IMG/VR virus record: IMGVR_UViG_3300045440_000056
Coordinates: 1-57,448 of that record
Source: a virus
DNA length: 57,448 bases
Reading direction: 5' to 3' (one strand)
Shown here piece by piece: positions 14,786 to 25,062 of this stretch. The notes under the pieces were generated by a model. That model saw only the letters and a program-made list of their open reading frames with translations. It was not told where the DNA came from and did not search any database. Both the position numbers and the translations under genes were made by a program. Each line of letters begins with the position of its first letter. Position 1 is the stretch's first letter.

Positions 14786-15514
14786 ATGTCAACATTACGG
14801 AAATTAGTATCAGATGTTAGAAGTGTCCACAAGATACTTTCTACAGATAGTCTTATCACAGATAGAGCAATTGCATCTGAGATAAGAAACAATGCTTTAT
14901 TGCTTATTAAGCGTGAGACAAATCTTAGAAAGCTCTGGGCTACAGATACATTGTTTACAACAATTCCTTGTTTGGAAATGTGTGAGGTTTCTATATCTGA
15001 ATGTTGTGACTATGTGGATCCTTGTTCTGTTGCAAGAACTACATTTAAACTCCCACGCATATCTGAAGGAAACTATCAGTATGTAATACAGGGAGTTTAT
15101 TCTATTAATGCAATGAGTGGAAGAGGAAGAAAACTAAAAGAAATAACTGTCAACAGATATATAAACTTACTTAAACTTCCTGTAATTAAGAATGAAGAAT
15201 ACTTCTGGATATCTAATGGATATTTATATGTAAGTAATCCACTTCTTAAAGCAATTAGATTTGTAGCTTTATTTGAAGAAGATGTAACTAACGAAATTAT
15301 GTATCCAGAATGTGGATGTGGAACTCCTCAGTATACAGTGGAACAATTATGTCAAAATCCTTTAGACAAAGAGTTTGCTCTTCCTGGATACTTAGAACAA
15401 CAAGTCTTAGAATTAACATCTAAAAAACTACTATCTACTTATTTCCAAATTAAGACAGACATAAGTCAAGAAGGAATAGATGGACAAGCTCCTAATTCAA
15501 AATCAACTAATTAA
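14786..15514 (+). CDS. Probable neck/ring (head-tail connector) protein, 242 aa
   Basis: The N-terminus is helical (VRSVHKILSTDSLITDRAIA). It is followed by a Cys-containing beta region (CLEMCEVSISECCDYVDPCS), the phrase YQYVIQGVYSINAMSGRGRK, and a C-terminal helix (LEQQVLELTSKKLLSTYFQI). This alpha-beta-alpha layout with IKTDISQEGIDGQAPNSK at the end is, to my recollection, that of a conserved crAss-like neck protein stacked between portal and muzzle. I cannot assign which ring. It overlaps the next ATG by one base (TAATG), indicating coupled translation. No enzymatic motif is present. Confidence 0.65.
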   Translation: MSTLRKLVSDVRSVHKILSTDSLITDRAIASEIRNNALLLIKRETNLRKLWATDTLFTTIPCLEMCEVSISECCDYVDPCSVARTTFKLPRISEGNYQYVIQGVYSINAMSGRGRKLKEITVNRYINLLKLPVIKNEEYFWISNGYLYVSNPLLKAIRFVALFEEDVTNEIMYPECGCGTPQYTVEQLCQNPLDKEFALPGYLEQQVLELTSKKLLSTYFQIKTDISQEGIDGQAPNSKSTN

Positions 15515-15993
15515 TGAGTAGAGTTAAAGTGGACTGGAGATCTTCTAGTAAAGACAATTACAATTTATTTTGTAAGAATCATCCATCTATTAAACTTACA
15601 TACGATGAATGGAGAAACATTATATATACATATAATGAATTCTTCAAAGAATACATATTAGAGACTGGTGAAAAAGCAAGACTACCTTATGGTTTTGGAG
15701 AGTTCTCTATCAATAAGAAGAAAAGAAGAAAGATGAAAGGCATAGATGGGAAAGAGTTTATTAACTTACCTATCGACTGGCAAAAGACTAAAGAGAAAGG
15801 AAAGGTTATATATAATTTCAACTACCACACAGAAGGATATTTCTTTGGATGGATGTGGTTTAAACAAGCAGCACGCTTTAAGAATTCTGACCTTTGGTAT
15901 TTCAAACCTTCAAGACTCACATCAAGACTATTATCACATTACTTAAAGACCAACGATAAGTACCAACATTTATATCACGAGTGGAAAAAATAA
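15514..15993 (+). CDS. Small basic conserved neck/tail protein, 159 aa
   Basis: It is Lys/Arg/aromatic rich: KKKRRKMKGIDGKEFINLPI, FFGWMWFKQAAR, and a C-terminal SRLTSRLLSHYLKTNDKYQH. The motif RLPYGFGEFSINKKK is memorable, and I associate it with a conserved protein located among crAss-like tail genes, but I do not know its experimentally proven function. Its basic charge and position between two connector-like genes suggest a DNA-contacting or ring-filling virion protein. It begins with the A of the preceding stop (TAATG overlap) and lies 6 bases before the next gene. Confidence 0.6.
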   Translation: MSRVKVDWRSSSKDNYNLFCKNHPSIKLTYDEWRNIIYTYNEFFKEYILETGEKARLPYGFGEFSINKKKRRKMKGIDGKEFINLPIDWQKTKEKGKVIYNFNYHTEGYFFGWMWFKQAARFKNSDLWYFKPSRLTSRLLSHYLKTNDKYQHLYHEWKK

Positions 15994-15999
15994 TAAATT

Positions 16000-16959
16000 A
16001 TGAGCTACTACTATAAATATGCTTTCGTAAGTCCAGAACCTGTTTACTCAACTGTTAAAGAAGAGCTGAAAAGCTATTTTGATACAGGTGCTGTGGATGA
16101 TCTTTTATTTCCTACCTATTTAGATAAAGCTCTAAAGAAGTTAGGAAGAACAACTTATGTAATCACTGATGAGATTCTTTTTGTAGAAGACTTTCAAGCT
16201 AGACTTCCTGATAACTTTTATGCTGTTAGAGAAGCATGGATGACTACAGAAGTGGCTAACTATCCATACCAATCAGCTAACTCATTCTATTCACAAGCAG
16301 CTTCTGAAACAACAATACAAGTAAGTCCTGTGACTTCTGGTGGTGCTGCTTGTACAAACCTTGAATGCACAACAGGATGTCCTGCGTGTATGCCTGTATT
16401 AATACAAGCTGTATATAAGACAAATAATAGTGTAGCTAGAGGATTTACTCACAACTACTTACTTAAGCCTGGAAACATATCTGCAAGAAAGAACTGTGGT
16501 GTTGATTATACAAACAACTGGGACTTCCAAGCACAACCTATTCCTGTAAACAATTTCACTCCTGGTTCTGCTAGTATTGATAGCTTTGACATTAGAGACA
16601 ATAAGTTTGTAACTAATTTTAGAAATGGTGTTGTACATTTAATATTCTATGCTACAGAGTATGATGAAATAGGGAACCAATTGATTCCTGACAACTATCG
16701 TATTAGAGAGTATGTAGAAGCATTTCTTAAGTTTAAAGTGTTTGAAACTCTTACAAACCAAACTGTTGATGAAACATTTAATCAGTTACAACAAAAGTTG
16801 CTTTATCACAAACAAGCTTATGAAGAAGCTTTCATTATGGCAATGATAGAAGTTAAGAAACAAACAGGTTGGGAGAAACAACGAAGAATCAAAAATGACT
16901 TAAATAGATTTAATATGTACGAACTTCCTACTAGTAGATATGGTAGAAGACGTAACTAA
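16000..16959 (+). CDS. Probable tail-tube/ring protein next to the muzzle, 319 aa
   Basis: The N-terminus (FDTGAVDDLLFPTYLDKALKKL) is a helical start like those of head-tail adaptor (P22 gp4-like) proteins of podoviruses. It is followed by VITDEILFVEDFQARLPDNF and a long Cys-bearing beta insertion containing LECTTGCPACMPVL. The C-terminal helices (FLKFKVFETLTNQTVDETFN and onward) end with a basic ELPTSRYGRRRN. In crAss-like phages a ring protein directly precedes the muzzle gene. The gene order and the adaptor-like ends support that role here, although I cannot confirm it by alignment. It is spaced 13 bases from the muzzle gene. Confidence 0.65.
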   Translation: MSYYYKYAFVSPEPVYSTVKEELKSYFDTGAVDDLLFPTYLDKALKKLGRTTYVITDEILFVEDFQARLPDNFYAVREAWMTTEVANYPYQSANSFYSQAASETTIQVSPVTSGGAACTNLECTTGCPACMPVLIQAVYKTNNSVARGFTHNYLLKPGNISARKNCGVDYTNNWDFQAQPIPVNNFTPGSASIDSFDIRDNKFVTNFRNGVVHLIFYATEYDEIGNQLIPDNYRIREYVEAFLKFKVFETLTNQTVDETFNQLQQKLLYHKQAYEEAFIMAMIEVKKQTGWEKQRRIKNDLNRFNMYELPTSRYGRRRN

Positions 16960-16972
16960 TTAAAATATCATT

Positions 16973-19900
16973 ATGGCTGAAGAACAATCACAAGGAAATA
17001 TAAAACAAGAACTTAACAGTGCTAACATAGGGTTAAACCTAGATAACACAGTAAATCAAATTAAACAGGGCACGCTCACGTATGCCCTGAATGCTGCTTT
17101 AGAAAACTTTGACTCTTCTTCTGTTAACTATCAGAATGAACAAGGTAATGAACTGTGTGTACAATTCCCTCAAGAATATGTATTAATAGGAACACACTTC
17201 ATTAATGAACAAAGTAAACATATATTCTTCATCACCAATCCTAATACAGGAGATAGTGAAATAGGATATATGGATAACAATGATTGTATCTATCACACAC
17301 TAGTTAATGCATTATGTCTTAACTTCAATACAGATAATCCTATTCATAAAACTGTACATAAGATTACTAATTGTACAACAGAAATATATTGGACAGATGG
17401 ATTCAATCCTAGAAGATATTTAGACATTAATAATATTCCTTATTTACTAGCTCCTAATTCAGATCTTTGTGATCCTGTATATACAGATCAATTAGATTGT
17501 AATCAATTAAAGCTACAACCTAATTTTAATATTCCAAATCTTTCTATTGCAGATGTTACCACAGGAGGTTCTCTTCTTGCTGGTACATATCAATTTGCAG
17601 TGCAGTATTCTGATGCTGTAGGTAATCCTTTTACTTCTTATTATTCTATTACTAATCCCACACCAATTGCTGATCCACAGATTGCAACAGTTAATTTTAA
17701 CTATGTTGTAGGAAAGTCTATTGTTGTTGATGTAAGTAACTTAGATGCTACAGGACAGTTTCAATATTTTAATCTAGCTGTTATTAAAACAGTTAATGCA
17801 ATTACATCTGTAGAATTAATTGGAACATATTTTATAGATAATACATCTTTAAATATAACTTACACAGGACAGATAGTTGATAACATTCGTTTATCAATGA
17901 ATGATATATTTGAGAAGTTTCCATATTATGATGTAGCAGAAGATTTAACAGCTGTACAGGATGTTCTTGTATGGGATGGACTTGGATCTATAGATAGAAT
18001 TAATTATCAATCTATAGCTACACAAATAGATCTGCTATGGGAAACATATCAGATTCCTCCAAATGAAAATTATGCAGATGAATTAAATGCTACAAATCTT
18101 AGAGGATATCTTAGAGATGAAGTGTATGCATTTGAAATTGTATTCTTATTAAAGAATGGAAAACAAACAGATGGATTTCATATTCCAGGAAGAACATCTG
18201 TTCCTAATGATTTAGTAGTAATAAACAAAGTTGATAATGATGATTATATTGGAACAGGAACTTCTGCTCCGTATTGGAAGATATATAATACAGCTTCTGT
18301 AATTGGAACTTCTCCACAATGTTCAACTTGTAATATTGGAACTTCCACTCCATATCAATATGGAAACTTCGCTTATTGGGAATCAACAGAAGAATATCCA
18401 TGTAACATAGATCTTTGGGGAGATTTAGCTGGTCAAAAAATTAGACATCATAAGTTTCCAGATGTATTAGTATCTCCTATTACAAAACCAGTTATAGATT
18501 ATAATCCTTCAAAAATTCTAGCTGTACAAAATAATTATGTATATCCAATAGGAGTTAAAATAGATACAGCACAAGTTCAATCTTTAATACAATCATCAAC
18601 ATTAACAACAAATCAAAAAGCTGATATAGTAGGATATAAAATAGTAAGAGGAGATAGAGGAACAAACAAATCTATTGTAGCAAAAGGTATTCTTCGTAAC
18701 GTAGGAGAATACACAAGAGAAGAACAATCTTTTTATTTTCCTAACTATCCATATAATGATCTTGCTGCAGATCCATTTTTAAATGCAACAAATAACGCTT
18801 GGACTGATGAATGTAAAACTTATCAAATTAACATACTTAAATTTAATGAATTTCCTGTTGGAGAAGCTCCATATACAGCTATACAATATACAAGTTGTAA
18901 TAGCAATAAAGTAACTACTAAGAAATTTGAAACATTAGGGATACATCAACAGTGTTCTATTGGTATTCCTACTTTTTTAGGAAATGGCCCTTTTAATGTA
19001 ATGAATGAATCTGATACTGGACCAACTCCTAGTTCAACTAATGTAGCAGTTGCCACATACATGACTTATTCAATATGGACCCTGGAATCAGAATGTGATG
19101 GAGCTTTTGAAGCATGTAGAGGATGGAGAGCACAATTTACAGATTGGACAGGAAATACACAGGCAAGCGTATGGATACAAGGAAGTGGAGATTGGAATCC
19201 TGGTTATAGAAAATATACTGTTTATAGTATAGGGGGAGAACCTTATAAGACTGATGGACGAGGAGAAACAAAAATAAGATATGTAAGTTCGGTATCATTT
19301 AATAACTGTGATGTATCAATTCCACAACCACCGTTAAAAGAAAGTAATACTTATAGACAAATATTTAATTCACCAGAAACATCTTTTGGACAACCATTCT
19401 TAGGAGACATTCTTAAATTAGAGAATGTGATGTATGGTAAAGGATATGCACATTTTGTACCAGTTAATAGTAATGCTAAATATAGACTTCTTTCTAAAGA
19501 AGCACAAAAAGATGCATTAGACGCCTCTAGTGCTTTAGGTAATAGAACTGATCCGTTCAATGCTACTTCTATGTTTACAGCATATCAGGCATATCTACAA
19601 ATATATATAAATGGTATAACTAGAAGAAACTATGCATATTCATTTAACTCAACTGCTAGTTATGATTATAATGAAAAAATTACTAACAGTGGATATAAGC
19701 AAAGAACGTTAGACATTAAAAGATATTTAATTCCAGGAGTACAGAATGTTGGAGATAATTATAATATAAATAATTTTCAAAGAGAATCTTCTGTTTATTT
19801 AAAAACAGATGAGTATAGAGAAGATGGCACCACTCCAGTTGCATCATTACCATTTCCTAGTAATAGTACAGAAATGACTACTAATATAGGGATAGTAGAG

Positions 19901-22192
19901 AAATCTAGATTAACAATAGGAGGTAGTGGTGCTTGTGCTAGTCCTGCAGGAGAACAAGATATAAAAGTTGTTTCTTACTACGCATCATTAAAAAATACAT
20001 TTGTAAATCAATGGGGACAAATGTATTCTTATGATACAATTGATACAGGGTTCCAAAAAAACGTAACAGCTAATACTACTGCTACAATATTTGGAGGAGA
20101 TACATTTATATCTAGGTTTGCATTTAAAACAAAACTTCCATATTTTATAGATAATAGAGTTAATGCTCCTGATGATAGTGATGTATTTTATGATGAGATT
20201 GGTAATATAGCCTATCCAAAATATTGGCACTCAGCTAGATCTATATTATCTGATTATAGTGCAAATAATTCAGGACTGTTATCTAATATAGTTTCATATA
20301 AAGCTCATTCATTTGACTGTCCAAGTTTTCCAGAAAACTATCCTCCACCAAATGCTGGATCACAAAGAACATTCTATGATGGATATTTCTATTTGTTTGC
20401 ATATGGTATTCCTAATTTCTATTGTGAGAGTTCATATAATACAGATTTAAGACAAGCATTCAATAATAAAGAAGGAGACTTCTGGCCACACGTATCAACA
20501 GGTATTCCTGATGATTGGGTACAAGAGAATTTTGTATCGATAGCAAATGATAATACATATACATATAATGTAACATTCTCTAAACAGAATAAAGAGAATA
20601 CATTTACGCATTTACCAGCAGATTATAATGGGAACCCATGTTATACATACTATCCATTTAGAGCTGTATACTCAGATGCACAGAACATTGATGCTGATAA
20701 TAGAGTAAATAGCTGGTTAACATATAGAGCTATTTCTTATTATGACTTTCCTCAGAACTATGGTAAACTTATATCATTAGATGGTATTCAAAACAAAGCT
20801 GTATTAGCTAGGTTTGAGAATAAGACATTAATGTATAACAATCTCCTTACAATTGATACAAGTAATCCACAAGCTGCATATGTAGGTAATCCTAATATGT
20901 TCAAAGGAGCACCTCCTATTGACTTTGCAGAAACAGATCTTGGATACGTAGGTAGTCAAAACAAAATGTTATTGAAGATTCCTCAAGGACAAATAACAGT
21001 TGATGCTAAGAGAGGACAAGTGTTTCTTATACAAGGAACACAAGTAGAAGATCTATCTGCATTTGGTTCTGGAATGAATAGATTCTTTACAGACCATTTA
21101 GCTTTTGAAATCTTAAGATACTTTCCAAAGGTAGATACAGATAACAATTTTAATGGTATAGGATTACATGGTGTATATGATAGTAAGTTTGATAGAGTGA
21201 TACTTACTAAAATAGATTATATTCCATTAAGCAAAGATATCAAATATGATCCTGTAACAAAAGATTTCTATATAGAAGAATTAATAGGTACTAATATCTA
21301 CGATAGAACAGTTGTTAGTTTAAAAGATTCAGAATATTTTTGTAATAAGTCTTGGACTCTTTCATTTAATGTAAATACTAAAAGCTGGGTATCCTTTCAT
21401 AGTTATATTCCTAATTGGTATATAGCAGAAAACAATTTCTTCTATTCTGGTATAAATGGATGTTGTGATGAGTTTGATTTTATTGCAGGATCTATTGTTC
21501 CTACACCAAGCACAACAACAACAACTACTATGTTTGTACCAACTACTACAACAACAAGTAGTTCTACATCAACTAGTACATCTACTACATCAACATCAAC
21601 AACAGCTGCTCCAACGACTACAACTACAACAAGTTATGTATGTCAAAGACCTATAAATATGCAAACACTTGGCCTTATAACAGGATATAATATAGTTAGT
21701 CCTCCTTCAACAGTTGTATCTACAGGAAGTCAAGTAAATGCATGTACTGCAATGGATTATATTTATGATGCACCTGCAGGCACAATAGTTCCTACTAGTA
21801 TTATAGCACAGGCTGATAGTATTGTAGTTGATCAAACTGTTTATAGTGGTACAGGTACAGATTGTACAGTGGTACCTAATGGCTGGTATTTTACAGATGA
21901 GACAGCTGGTATGGATATTGTATTTAATATAGATAATGGTATAGTAAGTCAATTAGTTAATTGTAATCCTACTACCAGCACAACAACTACAATATCAACT
22001 TGTTACTCATTTACTGCAACTAAAACATCAGTTGGTGTTGTAACAGTAACTTTCATTGATTGTTCAGGAAATCCAGGAAGTAGAACTGTTGGACTTGCAG
22101 GAGGAGGATTCTCAACACAAACATTCTGTGCACTTGCTGGTACTGTAACTACACCTGCTGGAGTAACATTAACTAATAATGGAAACTGTTAA
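16973..22192 (+). CDS. Tail muzzle/stabilisation-type protein with C-terminal mucin-like adhesin extension, 1739 aa
   Basis: The N-terminus (LNLDNTVNQIKQGTLTYALN, residues about 21-40) is characteristic, as I recall, of the large crAss-like tail-tip 'muzzle' proteins. The body runs to about residue 1505 and is a long mixed beta protein. Recognisable late segments are SWTLSFNVNTKSWVSFHSYI and PNWYIAENNFFYSGINGCC. Then comes an abrupt Thr/Ser linker (about 1508-1555) and a Cys-containing beta domain (about 1558-1660, CQRPINMQTLGLITG). A short second linker (TTSTTTTIST) and a last 60-residue beta module (CYSFTATKTSVGVVTVTF) end the protein. The adhesin-like extension resembles heads of the fibre island. 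The muzzle's expected continuation appears in the next gene. Probable role: distal tail barrel that opens on ejection, here also bearing a receptor-binding tip. Confidence 0.75.
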   Translation: MAEEQSQGNIKQELNSANIGLNLDNTVNQIKQGTLTYALNAALENFDSSSVNYQNEQGNELCVQFPQEYVLIGTHFINEQSKHIFFITNPNTGDSEIGYMDNNDCIYHTLVNALCLNFNTDNPIHKTVHKITNCTTEIYWTDGFNPRRYLDINNIPYLLAPNSDLCDPVYTDQLDCNQLKLQPNFNIPNLSIADVTTGGSLLAGTYQFAVQYSDAVGNPFTSYYSITNPTPIADPQIATVNFNYVVGKSIVVDVSNLDATGQFQYFNLAVIKTVNAITSVELIGTYFIDNTSLNITYTGQIVDNIRLSMNDIFEKFPYYDVAEDLTAVQDVLVWDGLGSIDRINYQSIATQIDLLWETYQIPPNENYADELNATNLRGYLRDEVYAFEIVFLLKNGKQTDGFHIPGRTSVPNDLVVINKVDNDDYIGTGTSAPYWKIYNTASVIGTSPQCSTCNIGTSTPYQYGNFAYWESTEEYPCNIDLWGDLAGQKIRHHKFPDVLVSPITKPVIDYNPSKILAVQNNYVYPIGVKIDTAQVQSLIQSSTLTTNQKADIVGYKIVRGDRGTNKSIVAKGILRNVGEYTREEQSFYFPNYPYNDLAADPFLNATNNAWTDECKTYQINILKFNEFPVGEAPYTAIQYTSCNSNKVTTKKFETLGIHQQCSIGIPTFLGNGPFNVMNESDTGPTPSSTNVAVATYMTYSIWTLESECDGAFEACRGWRAQFTDWTGNTQASVWIQGSGDWNPGYRKYTVYSIGGEPYKTDGRGETKIRYVSSVSFNNCDVSIPQPPLKESNTYRQIFNSPETSFGQPFLGDILKLENVMYGKGYAHFVPVNSNAKYRLLSKEAQKDALDASSALGNRTDPFNATSMFTAYQAYLQIYINGITRRNYAYSFNSTASYDYNEKITNSGYKQRTLDIKRYLIPGVQNVGDNYNINNFQRESSVYLKTDEYREDGTTPVASLPFPSNSTEMTTNIGIVEKSRLTIGGSGACASPAGEQDIKVVSYYASLKNTFVNQWGQMYSYDTIDTGFQKNVTANTTATIFGGDTFISRFAFKTKLPYFIDNRVNAPDDSDVFYDEIGNIAYPKYWHSARSILSDYSANNSGLLSNIVSYKAHSFDCPSFPENYPPPNAGSQRTFYDGYFYLFAYGIPNFYCESSYNTDLRQAFNNKEGDFWPHVSTGIPDDWVQENFVSIANDNTYTYNVTFSKQNKENTFTHLPADYNGNPCYTYYPFRAVYSDAQNIDADNRVNSWLTYRAISYYDFPQNYGKLISLDGIQNKAVLARFENKTLMYNNLLTIDTSNPQAAYVGNPNMFKGAPPIDFAETDLGYVGSQNKMLLKIPQGQITVDAKRGQVFLIQGTQVEDLSAFGSGMNRFFTDHLAFEILRYFPKVDTDNNFNGIGLHGVYDSKFDRVILTKIDYIPLSKDIKYDPVTKDFYIEELIGTNIYDRTVVSLKDSEYFCNKSWTLSFNVNTKSWVSFHSYIPNWYIAENNFFYSGINGCCDEFDFIAGSIVPTPSTTTTTTMFVPTTTTTSSSTSTSTSTTSTSTTAAPTTTTTTSYVCQRPINMQTLGLITGYNIVSPPSTVVSTGSQVNACTAMDYIYDAPAGTIVPTSIIAQADSIVVDQTVYSGTGTDCTVVPNGWYFTDETAGMDIVFNIDNGIVSQLVNCNPTTSTTTTISTCYSFTATKTSVGVVTVTFIDCSGNPGSRTVGLAGGGFSTQTFCALAGTVTTPAGVTLTNNGNC

Positions 22193-22201
22193 TAAATTAA
22201 T

Positions 22202-23068
22202 ATGTCAAAAATAATAACAATAAGGTTAACTCAAGTGTCACCATCTTCTGGACCATTCACAATCTTAGATCAGTTCGAGAATGTGATAGCAGAAGATGTG
22301 CCTAAAAAGATTCTTGTTAGTGGAGTGAACTATACTGTGAATGATGATGTAATATTAGTTACACTAAGATCTACTGGTAAATGTAATATAGAAAAGACAT
22401 TATATCTAAGTGATATTACAGAAGAGGACTATGTTAATATTAAACTAACACAAATTATTACAGGATGTACATGGAGACACTTAACTAATATACAATTATA
22501 CAATTCTTATTATGGTGTTACAGAACCATACATAATTGAATATCCATTTGCTTATAAGTTTCAAGATGAAATCTTACAGAATGTAAAAGACTATACAAAA
22601 GCATATGAATATGTGTCTATACCAGATGGTGTATTTAATGATAACACAAGAATAGAAACAAACAACAAGTGGTTTAACAAAGCTATTTTATATAATGGAC
22701 AACAAAGTTCAGGAGTGTTAACTCTCGTTGCTAAACCTCTTAATGATATGCGTGCATACATGCAGTATCCAATATTCAATACAGATAGTAAAACAATCAC
22801 GTACACTAAGAGTGATAACTTCTATCAATACAATACATTCTGGGCTCTTCAAAAAAGTTCTCAAGTTCCATTGTTTAATACAGGATGTGAAAGCTTATCT
22901 ATTGATAAGGTGATTAACCAAAGCAATATGGATTATGGATCAAGAAGTTTCAAGAAAGCTACACTAAGAGCTAAGGAGCTTAAGATACGTCATATATTAG
23001 ATGACAATTGTACAACGCATTTAGTGAGTCAATTCTTAATTGCTCCTGCACAAATCTCTTATAAGTAA
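22202..23068 (+). CDS. Domain-A protein carrying a muzzle C-terminus-like region, 288 aa
   Basis: Residues 1-80 repeat docking domain A of the fibre island: IITIRLTQVSPSSGPFTILD, then NYTVNDDVILVTLRSTGKC. Residues 85-288 start with GCTWRHLTNIQLYNSYYGV and contain IIEYPFAYKFQDEIL, WFNKAILYNGQQSSGVLTLV, FYQYNTFWALQK, and a C-terminal RAKELKIRHILDDN ... LVSQFLIAPAQISYK. To my recollection this second part corresponds to the C-terminal portion of muzzle proteins in other crAss-like phages, here separated from the 1739-aa gene by 9 bases and given its own N-terminal domain. It probably completes the tail tip and offers an attachment site for adhesins. The stop overlaps the next start (TAATG). Confidence 0.65.
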   Translation: MSKIITIRLTQVSPSSGPFTILDQFENVIAEDVPKKILVSGVNYTVNDDVILVTLRSTGKCNIEKTLYLSDITEEDYVNIKLTQIITGCTWRHLTNIQLYNSYYGVTEPYIIEYPFAYKFQDEILQNVKDYTKAYEYVSIPDGVFNDNTRIETNNKWFNKAILYNGQQSSGVLTLVAKPLNDMRAYMQYPIFNTDSKTITYTKSDNFYQYNTFWALQKSSQVPLFNTGCESLSIDKVINQSNMDYGSRSFKKATLRAKELKIRHILDDNCTTHLVSQFLIAPAQISYK

Positions 23069-25062
23069 TGGCTAAAGGTTGGTTAGATAATTATAATGAT
23101 TCAAAAGTAAACTTACCAGAAGGATATGTAGGAGAAGGAATATTCAATGGTCCTATATTTGAAAACCCTGCTATTAAAGGACAGTTTCAAACTGGAGGTA
23201 AACTAAAATTTTTACAACCTACTAGTGATAAGTTACCAGAAGGATATGTTATTCCTTATGACACTCCTAGTTCTGAAAGAGCTATGTCTATAGGTGGAGA
23301 AGATGGAGAACCAGCTTATTTAATTCCTTCTTTTAAATATGGACGTTCTTTAGATGATCCAATGGGAGAGTTTAGAAAAACTGGAGAACATCTTGGTGGT
23401 CCATTTAAAACATGGCAAGAAGCTGATGAGTGGGAAAACGAAACTAGACATCCAGCAGTTGAAAGAAAAGAAACTATAATGTTCCCTCAAGAGAAATTTC
23501 AAGTGGGAGGAGTAATGCCAGGAGCTGTAGGACATATGTATGCTAGAACAGGATCTCCTAGTAAAGGACCACGTAGAAACCAAACTGATGTAACAGATGC
23601 TTCTGCACAGAATGGCAAAGAGATGCAATACTACCAACAAGGATTAGATTGGAAACCTAAGACTATTAGTAAGAATGGTGCATGGTTGGATAACTATGAA
23701 GAAGCTCAAACAGGTAAGAGTGTTAAGTTTGATCCAAAGAAATTTGCAGAAGATAAGAAACGTAATACTCCTTTACAAAAAAGTATAGACAAAGAATCAA
23801 TTTCTGAAGATAAAAGAAGATGGTTTGATACTAAAGAATATAAAGATCAAGTTAAAGCAAATAAGGCAGCAGAAGATAAAGCTATTCTTCAAGATAGAAA
23901 AGACAGAACAAATAAAAGTGTTGCTGCACAAAAGAAATCTTTTACAAAAGATAATTGGAGACAACAACTAGCAGATGAAACACAAGCTACAGGAGATAAG
24001 TTTAGAATATTTCCTGAAGATCCAGATAGCTTTATTGATGAATGGATGAACCCAGGAGTGATGATTGGAAACATGGCTTCTGATTTAGGCTCTGCTCCAT
24101 TAAGAGCGCAGCAAGAAGATTCATATATGCCATATGTTACAAGTATAGGTGTTCCATTATTAACAGGAGGTCTTGAAGGCATAGGAGCAAAAACAACTGG
24201 ACAATTTGTTAGCAATCTTGTAAATCCTCTTAACATAGTTCCTGGATATAACTCTGCTAAAAAGGCTGTAGGAAAAGCATTAGGAACAGAAGAAGGTTTA
24301 TTGTCTAATGTATATAAATTAAATCCTTATGCAGAAAGATTAAATGATGCAAACAAATCATATAGAGTTGCAGGATTAGATGCACTTGAAGATTTTCAAA
24401 ATACAGGAATATTAAGAAGTGTGCAACAAGGTGTACCTGAAGGAGCGTCTTTAACTGAACGTGCAATGTCAAGACCTACAGGATTTCCTTCTTTTCAAAA
24501 AGGTTATGCTGACATGAGATATGCCCCAGAAGAAGGTGCTGTTGTTTTTGAAACAGGATTGCCTACATTCAAACGAGGAGAAATAAATCCTGTAACAGGT
24601 TTTCCTATTAAAGGAAGACATTATGCACATAGAGTTATTAATCCAGAAACAGGTGCAACTATGGGTCAAATACCTGCATCTGACATAAGAGCATTTGGAG
24701 ATAAACCACATTGGCTACAAGGATATAAAGAAATTCCTAAACAAGAAGATGGAGGGATCATTAAAGATGATAGAGGACAATGGGATCATCCAGGAGAGAT
24801 AACAGAAATCAATTCTAATGATATAACAATGGAAGGAGTTCCTTATGATGTTCTTGGTATATCAGATACAGGAGATACTAAACTAATGAAGCCAGGAAAG
24901 AATTATAAGTTCAAAGGTAAGAAGGTAACAGAATATCCTATGGCTAAGAATGGTGTAAACCAACAAGACCAAAAAACTTTGCAACAATTAGATCAATTGA
25001 CTAACTTTACAAATTATAATAAACCACAACCAGGAGGCTGGCTAAACAAATATAAATCATGA
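23068..25062 (+). CDS. Cargo/ejection-type protein with GWLDNY and QxGG motifs, 664 aa
   Basis: The sequence is Gly/Lys/Glu rich with no long hydrophobic core, consistent with an unfolded or ejected virion protein. It contains a repeated motif: KGWLDNYND at residue 3, NGAWLDNYEEAQTG at about 202 and GGWLNKYKS at the C-terminus. It also has short G-motifs (FQTGG about 40, FQVGG about 144, QEDGG about 559, MAKNG about 625). Residues 220-310 are highly charged and likely coiled coil (KKFAEDKKRN, ANKAAEDKAILQDRKD). A central less charged region (about 330-400) includes GLEGIGAKTTGQFVSNLVNP. In crAss-like phages such genes follow the muzzle and encode capsid cargo. It overlaps the next ATG by 4 bases (ATGA). 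Confidence 0.65.
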   Translation: MAKGWLDNYNDSKVNLPEGYVGEGIFNGPIFENPAIKGQFQTGGKLKFLQPTSDKLPEGYVIPYDTPSSERAMSIGGEDGEPAYLIPSFKYGRSLDDPMGEFRKTGEHLGGPFKTWQEADEWENETRHPAVERKETIMFPQEKFQVGGVMPGAVGHMYARTGSPSKGPRRNQTDVTDASAQNGKEMQYYQQGLDWKPKTISKNGAWLDNYEEAQTGKSVKFDPKKFAEDKKRNTPLQKSIDKESISEDKRRWFDTKEYKDQVKANKAAEDKAILQDRKDRTNKSVAAQKKSFTKDNWRQQLADETQATGDKFRIFPEDPDSFIDEWMNPGVMIGNMASDLGSAPLRAQQEDSYMPYVTSIGVPLLTGGLEGIGAKTTGQFVSNLVNPLNIVPGYNSAKKAVGKALGTEEGLLSNVYKLNPYAERLNDANKSYRVAGLDALEDFQNTGILRSVQQGVPEGASLTERAMSRPTGFPSFQKGYADMRYAPEEGAVVFETGLPTFKRGEINPVTGFPIKGRHYAHRVINPETGATMGQIPASDIRAFGDKPHWLQGYKEIPKQEDGGIIKDDRGQWDHPGEITEINSNDITMEGVPYDVLGISDTGDTKLMKPGKNYKFKGKKVTEYPMAKNGVNQQDQKTLQQLDQLTNFTNYNKPQPGGWLNKYKS

